In this document: positions 28,397-38,517 of the stretch, piece by piece
Position numbering within the stretch: the first letter of the stretch is position 1
Layout: each line of letters begins with the position of its first letter
Assembly: GCA_934693165.1 (NCBI GenBank)
Contig: CAKUUX010000001.1
Location: 152,410-216,409 of the forward strand
Reading direction: 5' to 3'
DNA length: 64,000 bases
Source: an uncultured Candidatus Melainabacteria bacterium
GTDB taxonomy: Bacteria; Cyanobacteriota; Vampirovibrionia; Gastranaerophilales; Gastranaerophilaceae
Made by a program: the position numbers and the translations under genes
Notes under the pieces: generated by a model
What the model was told of the DNA's origin: nothing
Database searches by the model: none
The model's input: the letters and a program-made list of their open reading frames with translations, nothing else

Positions 28397-30499
28397 TTAT
28401 GTTGTTAAAGTAACTTTTACTGTACCTACAGATTTTGCTTTTACGTTGGTACTGATTTCATTATACCCCATAATTGAAATTTGTGGATACGTTCTTTCGA
28501 TGAGTCTTCTAAAAGCAAGTCTTATTGGTGATGAACAAAGGATTACTGGCTGTTCTCCAGTTTTTGTAATTGCTGTTTGAAGTTCTGTATTCAAACTATC
28601 TAAAAGTTTTCTTGTAAATTCAGGATCAAGAGTCAAGCTTTGACCGTCTGGGCTTACACCTTTTGCAATTGTGTTTTCTACATCTGGTGATAATGTGATT
28701 GCCATTAATTCACCTGTACTTGCAAGATTTTGTTTGCAAATACTTCTTGATAAGGCTTGTCTTACTTGTTCTGTCAAGTAATCAGGATTTTGGCTTATTC
28801 TATATTGAATACTTATTGTTTCTAAGATTGATTTTAAATCTCTTACAGGAACTCTTTCTCTTAACAAATTTTGCATAACAACTTGTATTGTAGAGATAGG
28901 AATATCTTTTGTAACGTCATCAACATACGCGTCTGAAACTTCGTTTTTAAGATTGTTGATAAGTTGTTGAACAGCATCTCTTGAAAGGATTTCTGATGCA
29001 TTTTTCTTGATGATTTCAGTTAAGTGAGTTGAAACAACGGCAGAAGGACTTACAACAGTGTAACCACTTGCTTCTGCATAATCTTTATCTTTTTCGTCAA
29101 TCCACAATGCAGGTAAACCAAATGCTGGTTCAATTGCGCTAATACCTGTAATATTAGGGTTATCAGGAAGCCCTGATGAGTTCATAGCCAAACTCTTATC
29201 AGGGTAAACTTCACCTGATTCAATACCTACACCTTTCAATTTTATTTGATAAGTGTTTGGTGCAAGTTGAAGATTATCTCTAACTCTAATTGACGGTAGT
29301 ACAATACCTAAATCTAATGCTGTTTGACGTCTGATTTGCGCAATACGTTCAAGCAAATCACCACCCATATCAACATTCAATAAAGGTACTAGTCGATAGC
29401 CTACCTCAATACCAATATCTTCAACATTAAGAAGTTCCATAACGCTTTCTTTAGAGGCCTTTTTGTTACGTTTATTAGAAGCCTTTTTAGCTTTTTCAGC
29501 CTTTTCAGCTTCTGCTTTTGCTTCTTCTTCTTTTTTCTTAGTTTCTTCAAATTTATAATAAGCTACAACACCAGAACATGCACCAATTACCATAAATGGA
29601 ATTGTTGGTAATCCTGGAACTAAGCCTAATAACATCAATAGACCACATATAACACCCAATACTCTTGGGTCTGAGAACAATTCTTTAGTGATATCAGAAG
29701 ATAATGATGAATCTTGACCTCCTGCACGAGATACAATCAAACCTGTTGATAATGAAATAATTAGGGCAGGTAATTGAGAAATCAAACCATCACCAATTGT
29801 TAAAATAGTGTAAGTCTGAGTTGCAGTCATAATATTCATTTTCAACATTGCAACCCCGATAATCAAACCACCAACAATATTAATTACGGTGATAATGATA
29901 CCTGCTGTGGCATCACCTTTTACGAACTTAGAAGCACCATCCATAGTACCGTAAAAATCCATTTCTCTTTCTAAATTACGTCTTCTTTTTTTAGCTTCTT
30001 CTTCACTAATCAATCCTGAATTCAAGTCTGCGTCAATACTTAATTGTTTACCAGGTAAAGAATCCAATGTAAATCTGGCTGATACTTCAGAAATTCTGGT
30101 AGCACCACCTGTGATTACCATAAAGTTAACTAAAACCAGAATAACGAAGATTACGGCACCAACAACATAATTACCACCTACTACGAATTCCCCGAAGGCG
30201 TTAATTACGTTCCCTGCTTCACCATAAAGCAAAATCAGACGAGTTGTAGAAATGTTCAAACCTAATCTAAACAAGGTTGCAATCAAAAGAATAGTTGGAA
30301 AACTTGAAAAATCCAAAGGTTCTTTTGTGTACAAACAAGTTAACATAATAATCAAGGCAAAAGCTAAATTTAATGTTAGTAAAATATCTAATAAAGCAGC
30401 AGGAAGTGGTAAAATCATCATGCCAACAATAACTACTAGCCCAATGGCTAGTACTATATCATTGTTTTTTAAAAGCTCTGCTAATTTAGCTTTATTCAT
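28397..30499 (-). CDS. flhA: Flagellar export gate protein FlhA
   Basis: Forms the nonameric cytoplasmic ring and proton-coupled part of the flagellar type III export gate. About eight TM helices in residues 15-315, the conserved FHIPEP-type loop (VSARFTLDSLPGKQLSIDAD), a Lys/Glu-rich linker (about 320-350) and the C-terminal soluble domain. 700 aa, full length. Last core flagellar gene of the fliP-fliQ-fliR-flhB-flhA order. Confidence 0.98.
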   Translation of the reverse strand: MNKAKLAELLKNNDIVLAIGLVVIVGMMILPLPAALLDILLTLNLAFALIIMLTCLYTKEPLDFSSFPTILLIATLFRLGLNISTTRLILLYGEAGNVINAFGEFVVGGNYVVGAVIFVILVLVNFMVITGGATRISEVSARFTLDSLPGKQLSIDADLNSGLISEEEAKKRRRNLEREMDFYGTMDGASKFVKGDATAGIIITVINIVGGLIIGVAMLKMNIMTATQTYTILTIGDGLISQLPALIISLSTGLIVSRAGGQDSSLSSDITKELFSDPRVLGVICGLLMLLGLVPGLPTIPFMVIGACSGVVAYYKFEETKKKEEEAKAEAEKAEKAKKASNKRNKKASKESVMELLNVEDIGIEVGYRLVPLLNVDMGGDLLERIAQIRRQTALDLGIVLPSIRVRDNLQLAPNTYQIKLKGVGIESGEVYPDKSLAMNSSGLPDNPNITGISAIEPAFGLPALWIDEKDKDYAEASGYTVVSPSAVVSTHLTEIIKKNASEILSRDAVQQLINNLKNEVSDAYVDDVTKDIPISTIQVVMQNLLRERVPVRDLKSILETISIQYRISQNPDYLTEQVRQALSRSICKQNLASTGELMAITLSPDVENTIAKGVSPDGQSLTLDPEFTRKLLDSLNTELQTAITKTGEQPVILCSSPIRLAFRRLIERTYPQISIMGYNEISTNVKAKSVGTVKVTLTT

Positions 30500-30521
30500 T
30501 TAATTCTACTTATCTCCTCTG

Positions 30522-31601
30522 TTATTTTGTCTGTTTGTTTCTAAATACCATTGCCAAGATTTCTGCAACAGCAACGAACATATCTGACGGTATTATACCA
30601 TCAATTGGTACTAAATTGTACAAGGCTCTTGCAACTGCTCTGTTTTCTACGATAGGTACTTTATTATTTTCAGCGATTTCTCTAATCTTGAAGGCAACAA
30701 AATCAACTCCCTTAGCCACAACAATAGGCGCTGGAGCGATTGATTTATCATATTTTAATGCAACTGCGTAGTGAGTAGGGTTTGTTACAACTACATCTGC
30801 TGTTGGTACAGCTGACATCATTTTTTGTTGCAATAATTTCATACCTGCAGCTCTGATTCTTGCCTTAATTTTAGGATCTCCATCTATATCCTTCATTTCA
30901 TCTTTAACTTCTTGCTTTGTCATTTTTAAAGATTTTTCGTATTCCCAGTTTTGGTAGGCTCTATCAAAAATACCCAGAATAATCATTGCGATACACATAT
31001 CAATAATCATTTGAGTAAGAATAGAACCAATTACAATAAATCCAGTTTGAACATCTGCGCCTAAAATACCATATAATTCGTCAAGTCTTGATTTTACAAC
31101 ACAAAAACCTGTAAAACCTACAATTAAAAGTTTTAGTAATGATTTTGCAAGTTCAACCATCTTCTTTGTATCAAAAAGGTTAAATAATTTCTTCGCACCA
31201 TCAATAGCTTTTTTAGGTGAAATATTGTCAAATTTAGGTTTAATTTTTTCAATAGCAAAAACTTTACCAACCTGCATTCTGATAACAATTACACCAACAA
31301 TAAACAAAGCTAAAAACAATGGAACCAATATTTCAGCACAAGAACGAGCGTAAGGAGCAAAGATTGCAATTATATCGTCTGAGCTTATTTCAGCAGGATT
31401 AAGATGAGTAAAAGCCATAACCATTGTGGTTTTGAATTTATCAAGGATATAACCAGAAAGCATGCTAATAATACCTACACCAGTTGTAAGAATTAGTGCA
31501 GATGATAAATCTCTACTATTGACTATATTACCTTTTTTGCGTTCCTTCTCTCGTCTACGAGGGGTCGCTTTTTCTGTTCTTTCTGCTCCGTCGTTCGCCA
31601 T
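30522..31601 (-). CDS. flhB: Flagellar export switch protein FlhB
   Basis: Controls the substrate-specificity switch of flagellar export. Charged N-terminus (ERTEKATPRRREKERKKG), four TM helices, and a cytoplasmic domain with the autocleavage motif NPTH (VVTNPTHYAVALKY). 359 aa. It lies between fliR and flhA as in many flagellar operons. Confidence 0.98.
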   Translation of the reverse strand: MANDGAERTEKATPRRREKERKKGNIVNSRDLSSALILTTGVGIISMLSGYILDKFKTTMVMAFTHLNPAEISSDDIIAIFAPYARSCAEILVPLFLALFIVGVIVIRMQVGKVFAIEKIKPKFDNISPKKAIDGAKKLFNLFDTKKMVELAKSLLKLLIVGFTGFCVVKSRLDELYGILGADVQTGFIVIGSILTQMIIDMCIAMIILGIFDRAYQNWEYEKSLKMTKQEVKDEMKDIDGDPKIKARIRAAGMKLLQQKMMSAVPTADVVVTNPTHYAVALKYDKSIAPAPIVVAKGVDFVAFKIREIAENNKVPIVENRAVARALYNLVPIDGIIPSDMFVAVAEILAMVFRNKQTK

Positions 31602-31619
31602 TTCCTTCTACAACCTCTC

Positions 31620-32402
31620 CTAGAATAATACCGATACTGCTGTTAAAGTTTTTTCTAATGCTACTGCTATGTATTCACTCATTGGTCTTACAAAGATTAA
31701 ACATAGAAGTAATCCGATATATATCTTTAACGGCATTGCTACCATAAATACGTTCATTTGTGGCATCATTTTTGATACAAAACCCATTAATACATCCTTA
31801 ATAAGAAGTACACCAAAAATTGGTAGAGCTAATCCAACTGCAACACTGAACATTTGTCCCATTAAGTACATACATTCTTGAACGATTTTTCCATTTATAA
31901 AAAATCCATATCCAACAGGCACACTTGTAAAACTGTTATATACAGCTGAAAATAACCATTGATGAGCATTTAGGGAAATAAATATCATCGCTGTAAGTAG
32001 AGTATAAGCTTGTGTAATAACAGGTGAAGATGTCCCTGTTGTAGGGTTTAGTGCTTGTGATACTGATAATGACATTTGTATTGCAAACAAGTTTGCTGCC
32101 ATATCAACTGCTATAAATATTAAGTTTGTGCAAAAACCAATTAAGTATCCAATGAAAAATTCTTTTAATAAAATTACGAATAATTCTGGCATGACTGTAG
32201 GCATTACAAAGTTGCTTGTTGCGTGAACAAAGGGGAACATAATAAAAGCAACTATTGCACATAACCAGATTTTTACTTGATAAGGAATTGGATAAGTTGA
32301 AAATAAAGGCGCAGAAGCAAGCAATCCACTAATTCTAGTGAAAACAGCAATAAATAAAATTATTTTTACTGGTGTAAAGATTGCTAATAAGCTTGTGTCC
32401 AT
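31620..32402 (-). CDS. fliR: Flagellar export protein FliR
   Basis: Core export-gate membrane protein, 260 aa with about six TM helices. Conserved segments include LLKEFFIGYLIGFCTNLIF and the C-terminal MPLKIYIGLLLCL. It is preceded by fliQ and followed by flhB with short gaps. Confidence 0.96.
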   Translation of the reverse strand: MDTSLLAIFTPVKIILFIAVFTRISGLLASAPLFSTYPIPYQVKIWLCAIVAFIMFPFVHATSNFVMPTVMPELFVILLKEFFIGYLIGFCTNLIFIAVDMAANLFAIQMSLSVSQALNPTTGTSSPVITQAYTLLTAMIFISLNAHQWLFSAVYNSFTSVPVGYGFFINGKIVQECMYLMGQMFSVAVGLALPIFGVLLIKDVLMGFVSKMMPQMNVFMVAMPLKIYIGLLLCLIFVRPMSEYIAVALEKTLTAVSVLF

Positions 32403-32416
32403 CTATTTATCCTAAT

Positions 32417-32683
32417 TTAACCCTTAATTAATTCTGGTATCATATCGTAAAATTCGTTTATTGATGTAATAAAAACGCTTGTTAACCAAGGTAGTAAAAC
32501 AATCAACGCTAAAATTCCTGCAATAATTTTTGGTACAAATGTTAGAGTTGATTCTTGAATTTGTGTAACTGTTTGAAAAATACTAATAATCAAACCAACT
32601 GCCATACCAACAAGTAGAATTGGTGATACCATTTCTAAAGTTACGACAAATGTTTTTTGTAATAAGTTTATAATTATATCCAT
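32417..32683 (-). CDS. fliQ: Flagellar export protein FliQ
   Basis: 88 residues with two TM helices; the conserved GLIISIFQTVTQIQESTLTF block between them is diagnostic of FliQ/SctS. Normal length, located between fliP and fliR. Confidence 0.97.
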   Translation of the reverse strand: MDIIINLLQKTFVVTLEMVSPILLVGMAVGLIISIFQTVTQIQESTLTFVPKIIAGILALIVLLPWLTSVFITSINEFYDMIPELIKG

Positions 32684-32696
32684 TCTTTATTTATCC

Positions 32697-33461
32697 TTAA
32701 TGTATTACTGCGAATCCCTCAACCAGAGATTTAACTATCAAGTACCAGCCATCAATCATTACAAACATAATAAGTTTGAAAGGTAATGCAATCATTGTTG
32801 GTGGTAAGAACATCATACCCATTGCAACAAGTACACTTGAAATTACAATGTCTATAACTAAAAATGGTAGATAAATTACAAAACCAATTTTGAAAGCTGT
32901 TTTTAACTCACTCAAAATGAATGATGGTATTAGAACGTAAGTTGGAACATCGTCCATGTTTCTTGGTTTTTCTATTTTTGCCATTTTTACAAATAATGCT
33001 AATTCTTTTTCATCAGTTTGAGAAAACATAAAATCTCTAACTGGTACAAGAGCCTTGTCTAAAGCTGCTTGTTGAGTGATTTGATTTTTCATATAAGGTT
33101 GAATTGCTGTATCGTTAATCTTATTGATAGTTGGTGACATTACAAAGAAAGTCAAAATAAGTGCTAAACTTATCAAAACTTGGTTGGGAGGTAATGAACC
33201 AACCCCAATAGCTTGTCTTGTAATGGCAAGAACGATTACAATTCTGACAAACGCTGTTGTCATAATAAAAATACTTGGTGCTAATGTTAAAATTGTCAAC
33301 CAAATAAGGATTTGGATACCATTAGAAAAATCTTGTGGTGTTTGTGCTGTTTGCATTCCAATATTGATATTTGGAAAACTTAATGCTGCATGTGCTTGTG
33401 GTACAAAAGTCAATAAAGACAAGCATAGTAGCATTATTTTATGTGCTATATTTTTTCTCAT
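32697..33461 (-). CDS. fliP: Flagellar export protein FliP
   Basis: Core export-gate protein with cleavable signal peptide (MRKNIAHKIMLLCLSLLTFVPQAHA). Conserved segments: TAFVRIVIVL, LPPNQVLISLALILTFFVM and MFLPPTMIALPFKLIMFVM. 254 aa. First gene of this flagellar block; no fliO, fliN or fliM lies upstream here. Confidence 0.97.
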   Translation of the reverse strand: MRKNIAHKIMLLCLSLLTFVPQAHAALSFPNINIGMQTAQTPQDFSNGIQILIWLTILTLAPSIFIMTTAFVRIVIVLAITRQAIGVGSLPPNQVLISLALILTFFVMSPTINKINDTAIQPYMKNQITQQAALDKALVPVRDFMFSQTDEKELALFVKMAKIEKPRNMDDVPTYVLIPSFILSELKTAFKIGFVIYLPFLVIDIVISSVLVAMGMMFLPPTMIALPFKLIMFVMIDGWYLIVKSLVEGFAVIH

Positions 33462-33549
33462 TTTCTTCTACCTACGATTTGTGATATATTTCCCCACAAA
33501 TATTTTACACTATATCCAAAATCTAGGCTATTTCTTAACTTATCGCAAC

Positions 33550-33585
33550 AAAAAAGAGCCAAACTATTAATTTGACTCTTTTTTA
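33550..33585 (-). terminator. Terminator after rpmA
   Basis: Inverted repeat AAAAAAGAG(C)CAAA ... TTTG(A)CTCTTTTTT with a 7-base loop and T runs on both strands. It separates the rplU-rpmA unit from fliP. Confidence 0.75.
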
Positions 33586-33600
33586 ATAATTATTTAAATT

Positions 33601-33681
33601 TTGTCATTCCGAACTTGTTTCGGAATCTTGACGGGTTTTATAAGTTCCGTCGAGGTCCTGAATCAAGTTCAGGACGACAAT
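33601..33681. repeat. Pair of short palindromes (REP-like) downstream of rpmA
   Basis: Two adjacent imperfect palindromes, ATTCCGAAC-TTG-TTTCGGAAT and GTCCTGAA-TCAA-GTTCAGGAC, separated by an inverted CGACGGAAC/GTTCCGTCG-like arm. The pattern is that of dispersed extragenic palindromes known in many bacteria. Only one copy was seen in this window. Confidence 0.55.
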
Positions 33682-33689
33682 TTGTTTAC

Positions 33690-33953
33690 TTACGCATTTT
33701 CTACAGCGTAAACACTAACTTGTTTTCTATCACGTCTGTGTGGTTCGAATTTAACAACACCGTCGATTAATGCAAATAATGTATCATCTTTACCGATACC
33801 TACATTGTTACCTGGGTGGAATTTTGTTCCTCTTTGTCTAACGATGATGTTACCAGTTTTAACAGCTTCGCCACCATAGATTTTTACGCCTAAACGTTGA
33901 GCTTCTGAATCACGTCCGTTACGTGTAGAACCCATCCCTTTCTTATGTGCCAT
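33690..33953 (-). CDS. rpmA: 50S ribosomal protein L27
   Basis: [20 protein letters not shown] is the typical N-terminus, with no cleavable Gram-positive-type leader. 87 aa. It is downstream of rplU in the usual L21-L27 pair. Confidence 0.99.
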   Translation of the reverse strand: MAHKKGMGSTRNGRDSEAQRLGVKIYGGEAVKTGNIIVRQRGTKFHPGNNVGIGKDDTLFALIDGVVKFEPHRRDRKQVSVYAVENA

Positions 33954-34040
33954 TTTTATACCTGCTTTCTAATTATTATTGTCTTACTTAACTTTTATAA
34001 TTCGTTGTTTAGTCTTTGACCTTACAACTAGCACTTATTA

Positions 34041-34397
34041 CTAAGCTTCTTCTGTAGTAGCTTCTTCTTTAGCTTTTTTAGAAGCTGTTGTTCTGATTTT
34101 TGAAATCATAACTCTAGTAAATTCTTGTCTGTGTCCTTGTTTTTTTCTGTAACCTTTTTTAGGTCTTTGTTTGAACACGATAATTTTTTTAGCTTTGCCT
34201 TGTAACATGATTGTTCCTTCAGCACTAGCATTTTTTACGTATGGTTGACCAACTTTTGATTTTTTACCGTTTACAACCATTACAACTTTATCAAATACAA
34301 CTTTTGTATCTTTTTCACCTTCAAGAAGTTCTACGTCTACGTAACGACCTTCTTCTACTTGGTATTGTTTTCCACCTGTTTCTACGATTGCGTACAT
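34041..34397 (-). CDS. rplU: 50S ribosomal protein L21
   Basis: MYAIVETGGKQYQVEEG start and the KRRPKKGYRKKQGHRQ-type C-terminal block identify L21. 118 aa with a short acidic tail (KAKEEATTEEA). A good promoter lies about 85-110 bases upstream of the start codon. Confidence 0.98.
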   Translation of the reverse strand: MYAIVETGGKQYQVEEGRYVDVELLEGEKDTKVVFDKVVMVVNGKKSKVGQPYVKNASAEGTIMLQGKAKKIIVFKQRPKKGYRKKQGHRQEFTRVMISKIRTTASKKAKEEATTEEA

Positions 34398-34477
34398 TAC
34401 TTTGTCCTTTCAATTTGAGGAATCGTATCCTTTCGGATTTTTATAACGATTTACCTATCTCATACTTTCTTTTCTCC

Positions 34478-34505
34478 ATGATATAGGCTAAAACCTTGGT
34501 GTCAA
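34478..34505 (-). promoter_or_regulatory. Sigma-70-type promoter of rplU-rpmA
   Basis: TTGACA (complement of 34500-34505), 16-base spacer, TATCAT (complement of 34478-34483). It is located between the 34510 gene and rplU, leaving a roughly 75-base leader before L21. Confidence 0.6.
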
Positions 34506-34509
34506 GTAT

Positions 34510-35073
34510 TTAGCCAAAAATTCTTTTCCAAAAATTCTTTTTGTCGTTTTCCAATTGTTCAATTCTTCTTGCCAATTTTTTATTATCGTTTAGAAGTTCG
34601 TCAATTTTTTGAGATAAAATTTCATTATCTTTTTTGTAAGAACCAGCTTCTATCAAAGATTCAGCAAATTCCGAATTGCCAATGTGTGATTTTATATCTT
34701 CTGCTATTTTTGTTGAAACTGCTGTTGCAAGCATATCAATAGCTTGGCTTGTCATATTTAGTGGAACATTTCTAACTTCTGGAATAATAGATGTTCCTTC
34801 AGCTTGTTGTTCAAATTTTTTATTTTCTTCTTCAGTATCTTTCGGCGATTTGTGAATACGATATGAAATTTGTTCTTTGTTATATCCTTGAGATTTTAGA
34901 CTTATACCTTTTTTAATTTTTGCGATTGAGGTTTCGTCAAAAAACTCTACGCCTTCCATATTTTCATAAATAGCATCAATTTGCCATTCTTTTATGAAAG
35001 TGTCAAGTGCATTCATATCAATGTAGTAATTATCTGAATTTAATTTTTTTAGTATGTCTTCTTTTGTGAACAT
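34510..35073 (-). CDS. Hypothetical protein with C-terminal coiled coil
   Basis: 187 residues. The N-terminal ~75 residues look like a MerR/HTH-like helical domain (YIDMNALDTFIKEW, then DETSIAKIKKGISLKSQGYN). There is a linker to ~110, and the last ~45 residues form a charged coiled coil (EILSQKIDELLNDNKKLARR) ending in a Trp-containing tail (FWKRIFG). It resembles in architecture the coiled-coil MerR-like protein upstream of recA. It lies 22 bases downstream of smpB. Function unknown. Confidence 0.7.
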   Translation of the reverse strand: MFTKEDILKKLNSDNYYIDMNALDTFIKEWQIDAIYENMEGVEFFDETSIAKIKKGISLKSQGYNKEQISYRIHKSPKDTEEENKKFEQQAEGTSIIPEVRNVPLNMTSQAIDMLATAVSTKIAEDIKSHIGNSEFAESLIEAGSYKKDNEILSQKIDELLNDNKKLARRIEQLENDKKNFWKRIFG

Positions 35074-35094
35074 ATTCCGACTTTCTTATTAATT

Positions 35095-35556
35095 TTATCT
35101 TTTTAAGTGTCGTTCGATATCACGATTTTGAGTCTTTTTCGCTAAATCTTCTCGTTTATCGTATAGTTTTTTACCTTTGCAAAGTGCTATTTCTACCTTT
35201 GCTTTACCTTTTGTTAAAAATACTTCCAGAGGAACGACTGTGTAATTTTCTTTTTTTATCTTACCGAACATTTTTAGAATTTCTTTTTTTTGTAAAAGAA
35301 GTTTTCTAACTCTTTCAGGGTCGTGGTTAAAACGATTTCCTTGTTCGTATGGTGATATGTGACAATTATATAAAAAAACTTCATTATTTTCAACTTTGCA
35401 GAAACTATCTTTTAAATTTATTGCACCTTTACGAATTGACTTGATTTCAGTACCAGTCAACACAATCCCTGCAACATACTTTTCAAAGACTAAATAGTCA
35501 TGAAAAGCTTTTCTGTTGGTTAAAATAACTTTTTTGCCACTTGTCTTTTGTTCCAT
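35095..35556 (-). CDS. smpB: SsrA-binding protein SmpB
   Basis: tmRNA partner in trans-translation. Conserved N-terminal [34 protein letters not shown] and the C-terminal basic tail [14 protein letters not shown]. 153 aa. The tmRNA gene itself was not found in the window. Confidence 0.98.
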   Translation of the reverse strand: MEQKTSGKKVILTNRKAFHDYLVFEKYVAGIVLTGTEIKSIRKGAINLKDSFCKVENNEVFLYNCHISPYEQGNRFNHDPERVRKLLLQKKEILKMFGKIKKENYTVVPLEVFLTKGKAKVEIALCKGKKLYDKREDLAKKTQNRDIERHLKR

Positions 35557-35594
35557 AACATGTATTTTAAACCAAACTAAAATCCATGCAAATA

Positions 35595-36533
35595 CTAATT
35601 TTTACAAAATTTCCCTTGCCAAGAATCACGGCGAATAAGTTCGTCATCAATTCTGTTTAAAACTTCAAACTTTTTTTGTATCCATCTTGGTGCAATCATA
35701 TTTCTTATTAATCCATTACCTGCAAGACGGTGGATTGTAGTATGTTGTGGAAGAATTTCTAAAATATCGCAAACAAGTTTTATATATTCTTTTTCTTCCA
35801 TTAAAGAAAATTCGTTATTTGCGTACATTTTTTCTAACTGTGTTCCTTGAAGGACAACAAGTTGATGAATTTTTATACCGTCAATATCCAAATCTGCTAG
35901 TGCTTGAGCTGTTTCCATTGTTTCTTCTGGAGTTTCAAAACAATCTAAAATAACATGTACACAAGTATTTATGCCATATTTTTTTGTTTTTTCGTAAGCT
36001 CTCAAAAAACAGTCGTAATCGTGACCTCGATTAATTTTTTTCAAGGTCTTATTATGGATTGATTGTAAACCGTACTCAATCCAAGTTTCGTAGTCATCCT
36101 TAAAACCTGCAATGAGTTTTAATTTGTCATCATCAACACAATCAGGTCGTGTGCCTATTGAAATTCCCACGATATCAGGGTGATATAGCGCACTTGTGTA
36201 AATTTTTTCAAGCTCATTTACTGGTTTATAGGTATTTGTGTAAGCTTGGAAATATGACATATATTTTGTAGACTTAAATTTTTCATGAAGATGCACAATA
36301 CTTTTTTCAATTTGTTCTTCTATTGGTAAAAATTTAAGTTGTGGTTGAGAAAAACTTCCGTCGCCATCACAAAAAATACAGCCCTTGTCAGAAAGACTTC
36401 CGTCACGACAAGGACATGTAAACCCTGCATCAAGAGTAATTTTATACACTTTGGCATTAAATTTCTCTTTTAAGTATGCACTAAATTGATTATATCTTTT
36501 ATTGTTTATGTTAAGACTAAGAGTGTTGTTCAT
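35595..36533 (-). CDS. TIGR01212-family radical SAM protein (YhcC-like)
   Basis: An N-terminal Cys cluster, CPCRDG....GCIFCD, supplies the [4Fe-4S] ligands (TCPCR ... CIFC spacing of this family). The SAM barrel motifs are [11 protein letters not shown] and [14 protein letters not shown], with a C-terminal [11 protein letters not shown] block. 312 aa, normal length. The start overlaps the 3' end of the small zinc-ribbon gene by 17 bases. The reaction is not established. Confidence 0.92.
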   Translation of the reverse strand: MNNTLSLNINNKRYNQFSAYLKEKFNAKVYKITLDAGFTCPCRDGSLSDKGCIFCDGDGSFSQPQLKFLPIEEQIEKSIVHLHEKFKSTKYMSYFQAYTNTYKPVNELEKIYTSALYHPDIVGISIGTRPDCVDDDKLKLIAGFKDDYETWIEYGLQSIHNKTLKKINRGHDYDCFLRAYEKTKKYGINTCVHVILDCFETPEETMETAQALADLDIDGIKIHQLVVLQGTQLEKMYANNEFSLMEEKEYIKLVCDILEILPQHTTIHRLAGNGLIRNMIAPRWIQKKFEVLNRIDDELIRRDSWQGKFCKN

Positions 36534-36687
36534 CTTCTGGTCTTACTGGATAAACATAGTGTTCTCCACAGTTAGGACAAACAACTTCTTGTTGTTTACC
36601 GTCTTCTGTAACTGCTACTTCAAATAATGTTTTACAACCTGATTGAACACATCTGATTGCCCAAGTTGGTCTTATTAATCTTGCCAT
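36517..36687 (-). CDS. Small zinc-ribbon protein (56 aa)
   Basis: ORF of 56 codons from ATG at 36687, behind AAAAGGAGAAAAAT. It begins MARLIRPTWAIRC and carries two Cys pairs, CVQSGC (C13, C18) and CPNC (C37, C40), consistent with a zinc ribbon. It overlaps the start of the radical SAM gene by 17 bases, which supports translation of both. Function unknown. Confidence 0.75.
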   Translation of the reverse strand: MARLIRPTWAIRCVQSGCKTLFEVAVTEDGKQQEVVCPNCGEHYVYPVRPEDEQHS

Positions 36688-36753
36688 ATATTTTTCTCCT
36701 TTTGTTTATATACAAAAATATAACATGGTTAAAAATTTTTGTAAAATTGTAAA

Positions 36754-37107
36754 CTAGTCACAAATTTTATCTGTAAGTTTTATTATGTGCCAGCCAAATT
36801 GTGTTTTAATGGGTTCTGAAATTTCACCTTTTTTCATAGAGAAAGCTTTTTCTTCGAAAGGTTTAACCATTTGACCTCTATGAAAATAATTCAAATCTCC
36901 ACCAGTTCTACCAGAAGGGCATAGTGAATAATGGTTAGCAAGAGCTTCAAAACTTGCCCCTTTGCTTAGATAAAATTCTAATTGATCAGCTTCAGCCTTT
37001 GTTTTTACTAAGATATGACTTGCTCTTACCATTGGGCAATATTCAGCGTTTGCTGGTAATATTAGAATTGCAAAAATTGCAAATAATATAACAAATAATT
37101 TTTTCAT
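36754..37107 (-). CDS. Exported parvulin-type peptidyl-prolyl isomerase
   Basis: A signal peptide (MKKLFVILFAIFAILILPANA) is followed by a single rotamase domain: ASHILVKTKAEAD, FEALANHYSLCPS, GGDLNYFHRGQMVKPFEEKA and FGWHIIKL. 117 aa, so only the catalytic domain of PpiC-type enzymes without chaperone arms. It starts directly at the stop of the upstream gene (37108). Confidence 0.93.
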   Translation of the reverse strand: MKKLFVILFAIFAILILPANAEYCPMVRASHILVKTKAEADQLEFYLSKGASFEALANHYSLCPSGRTGGDLNYFHRGQMVKPFEEKAFSMKKGEISEPIKTQFGWHIIKLTDKICD

Positions 37108-38349
37108 CTATAGTTCCTCAAATTTTTTAATAATACCTTTTAAACAGATTTTAATGTGTGCATAATTCAAACCACCTTGCATATAAACGGCATAAGGAGG
37201 TCTGATTGGACCGTCAGCAGAAAGTTCAATTGTTGATCCTTCAATAAATGTTCCACCTGCCATGATAACCTCGTCCACATATCCTGGAATAAGTTCAGGA
37301 ATTGGAGTTACGTAACCATTGATTGGTGAAAGTGACTGAATTGTTTTACAGAATTCTATCAATGGTTCAGGGGCGTTGAAGGTAATAATTTGGATAATAT
37401 CTGTTCTTGGTGCGTCATATTTTGGAGAAGAGATAAATCCCATATCTTCAAATATTTTGGCAGCTAGAATCATACCTTTTATTACATCTGCAACGATTGA
37501 TGGCGCCATAAACAAACCTTGAAAGATTAGTCTATGTTGGTTTAACATAGCACCTGATTCAGAGCCAACCCCTGGAGCTGTAAGTCTTATGGCAGAAGCT
37601 TCTACAAGTTCTTCTTTCCCTGCAATATATCCACCACATTCTACGAGTCCACCCCCTGGGTTTTTGATTAGAGAACCACCGATTAGGTCAGCACCAACCT
37701 CGATAGGTTCTTTTTCTTCTGCAAATTCTCCATAACAGTTATCTACAAAGCAGATACAGTTTGGATTTTTAGCTTTTACAGTTTTTATAATTTTTTCAAT
37801 TACCTCAATGGTCAAAGATTTTCTAGTATCGTAACCACGAGAGCGTTGAATAAGTACCATTGTAGTTGTTTCATCAACTTTTTTTTCAAGTGTTTCGAAA
37901 TCAATGTCATCATCGTTTAGTAAAGGTACTTCGTCATAAATAATTCCGTTACCAATTAAAGAATTTTTCTTTGCAAGTTCATCGCCTGTTAATCCAACTA
38001 CTTGACGCATTGTGTCATAAGGAGTTCCTGCAACTGCAAGAAGTTTATCTCCGTAGTGAAGATTTCCAAACAATGCACATGCAAGAGTGTGTGTGCCTGT
38101 AGCAAAATGAGTTCTTACGATAGCTTTTTCAGCTTTAAAAACTTGTGCATAAACTTTGTCTAAAACTTCACGACCAAGGTCGTCATGACCGTAGCCTGAA
38201 ACTGTATAGAAATGTTCTGGCGCTACGTGGTTATCAACAAAAGCTTTAAGAACTTTTTCTTGGTTAAAATCTCTTATTTCTTCTATTTTTTCAAACTGAG
38301 GCGCTAGAAGTTTTTCAGCCTCTTTAATAATTTCTGTTGCATTTTTCAT
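37108..38349 (-). CDS. Methionine gamma-lyase-family (YnbB/'aluminum resistance') PLP protein
   Basis: Matches the family often annotated as aluminum resistance protein: YTVSGYGHDDLGREVLD, RTHFATGTHTLACALFG, IQRSRGYDTRKSL, CFVDNCYGEF (PLP-ring Asp) and GGSLIKNPGGG with the presumed Schiff-base Lys. 413 aa, full length. The substrate is uncertain despite the family name. Followed directly by the parvulin gene. Confidence 0.88.
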   Translation of the reverse strand: MKNATEIIKEAEKLLAPQFEKIEEIRDFNQEKVLKAFVDNHVAPEHFYTVSGYGHDDLGREVLDKVYAQVFKAEKAIVRTHFATGTHTLACALFGNLHYGDKLLAVAGTPYDTMRQVVGLTGDELAKKNSLIGNGIIYDEVPLLNDDDIDFETLEKKVDETTTMVLIQRSRGYDTRKSLTIEVIEKIIKTVKAKNPNCICFVDNCYGEFAEEKEPIEVGADLIGGSLIKNPGGGLVECGGYIAGKEELVEASAIRLTAPGVGSESGAMLNQHRLIFQGLFMAPSIVADVIKGMILAAKIFEDMGFISSPKYDAPRTDIIQIITFNAPEPLIEFCKTIQSLSPINGYVTPIPELIPGYVDEVIMAGGTFIEGSTIELSADGPIRPPYAVYMQGGLNYAHIKICLKGIIKKFEEL

Positions 38350-38517
38350 AATATGTTAATGATATTGCAAGAAAAGGTTATCGTCAAATAACAATATTCA
38401 TTTTTAATTGTTGAGAGTGCATCATACGATTAAAATTTTTAAAATTTTTAAAACAGAAATGTAAGACTTAAAACATGTTAGATTAAGTTCAATTCCGTCA
38501 TTATTTTTTCGCAATAA

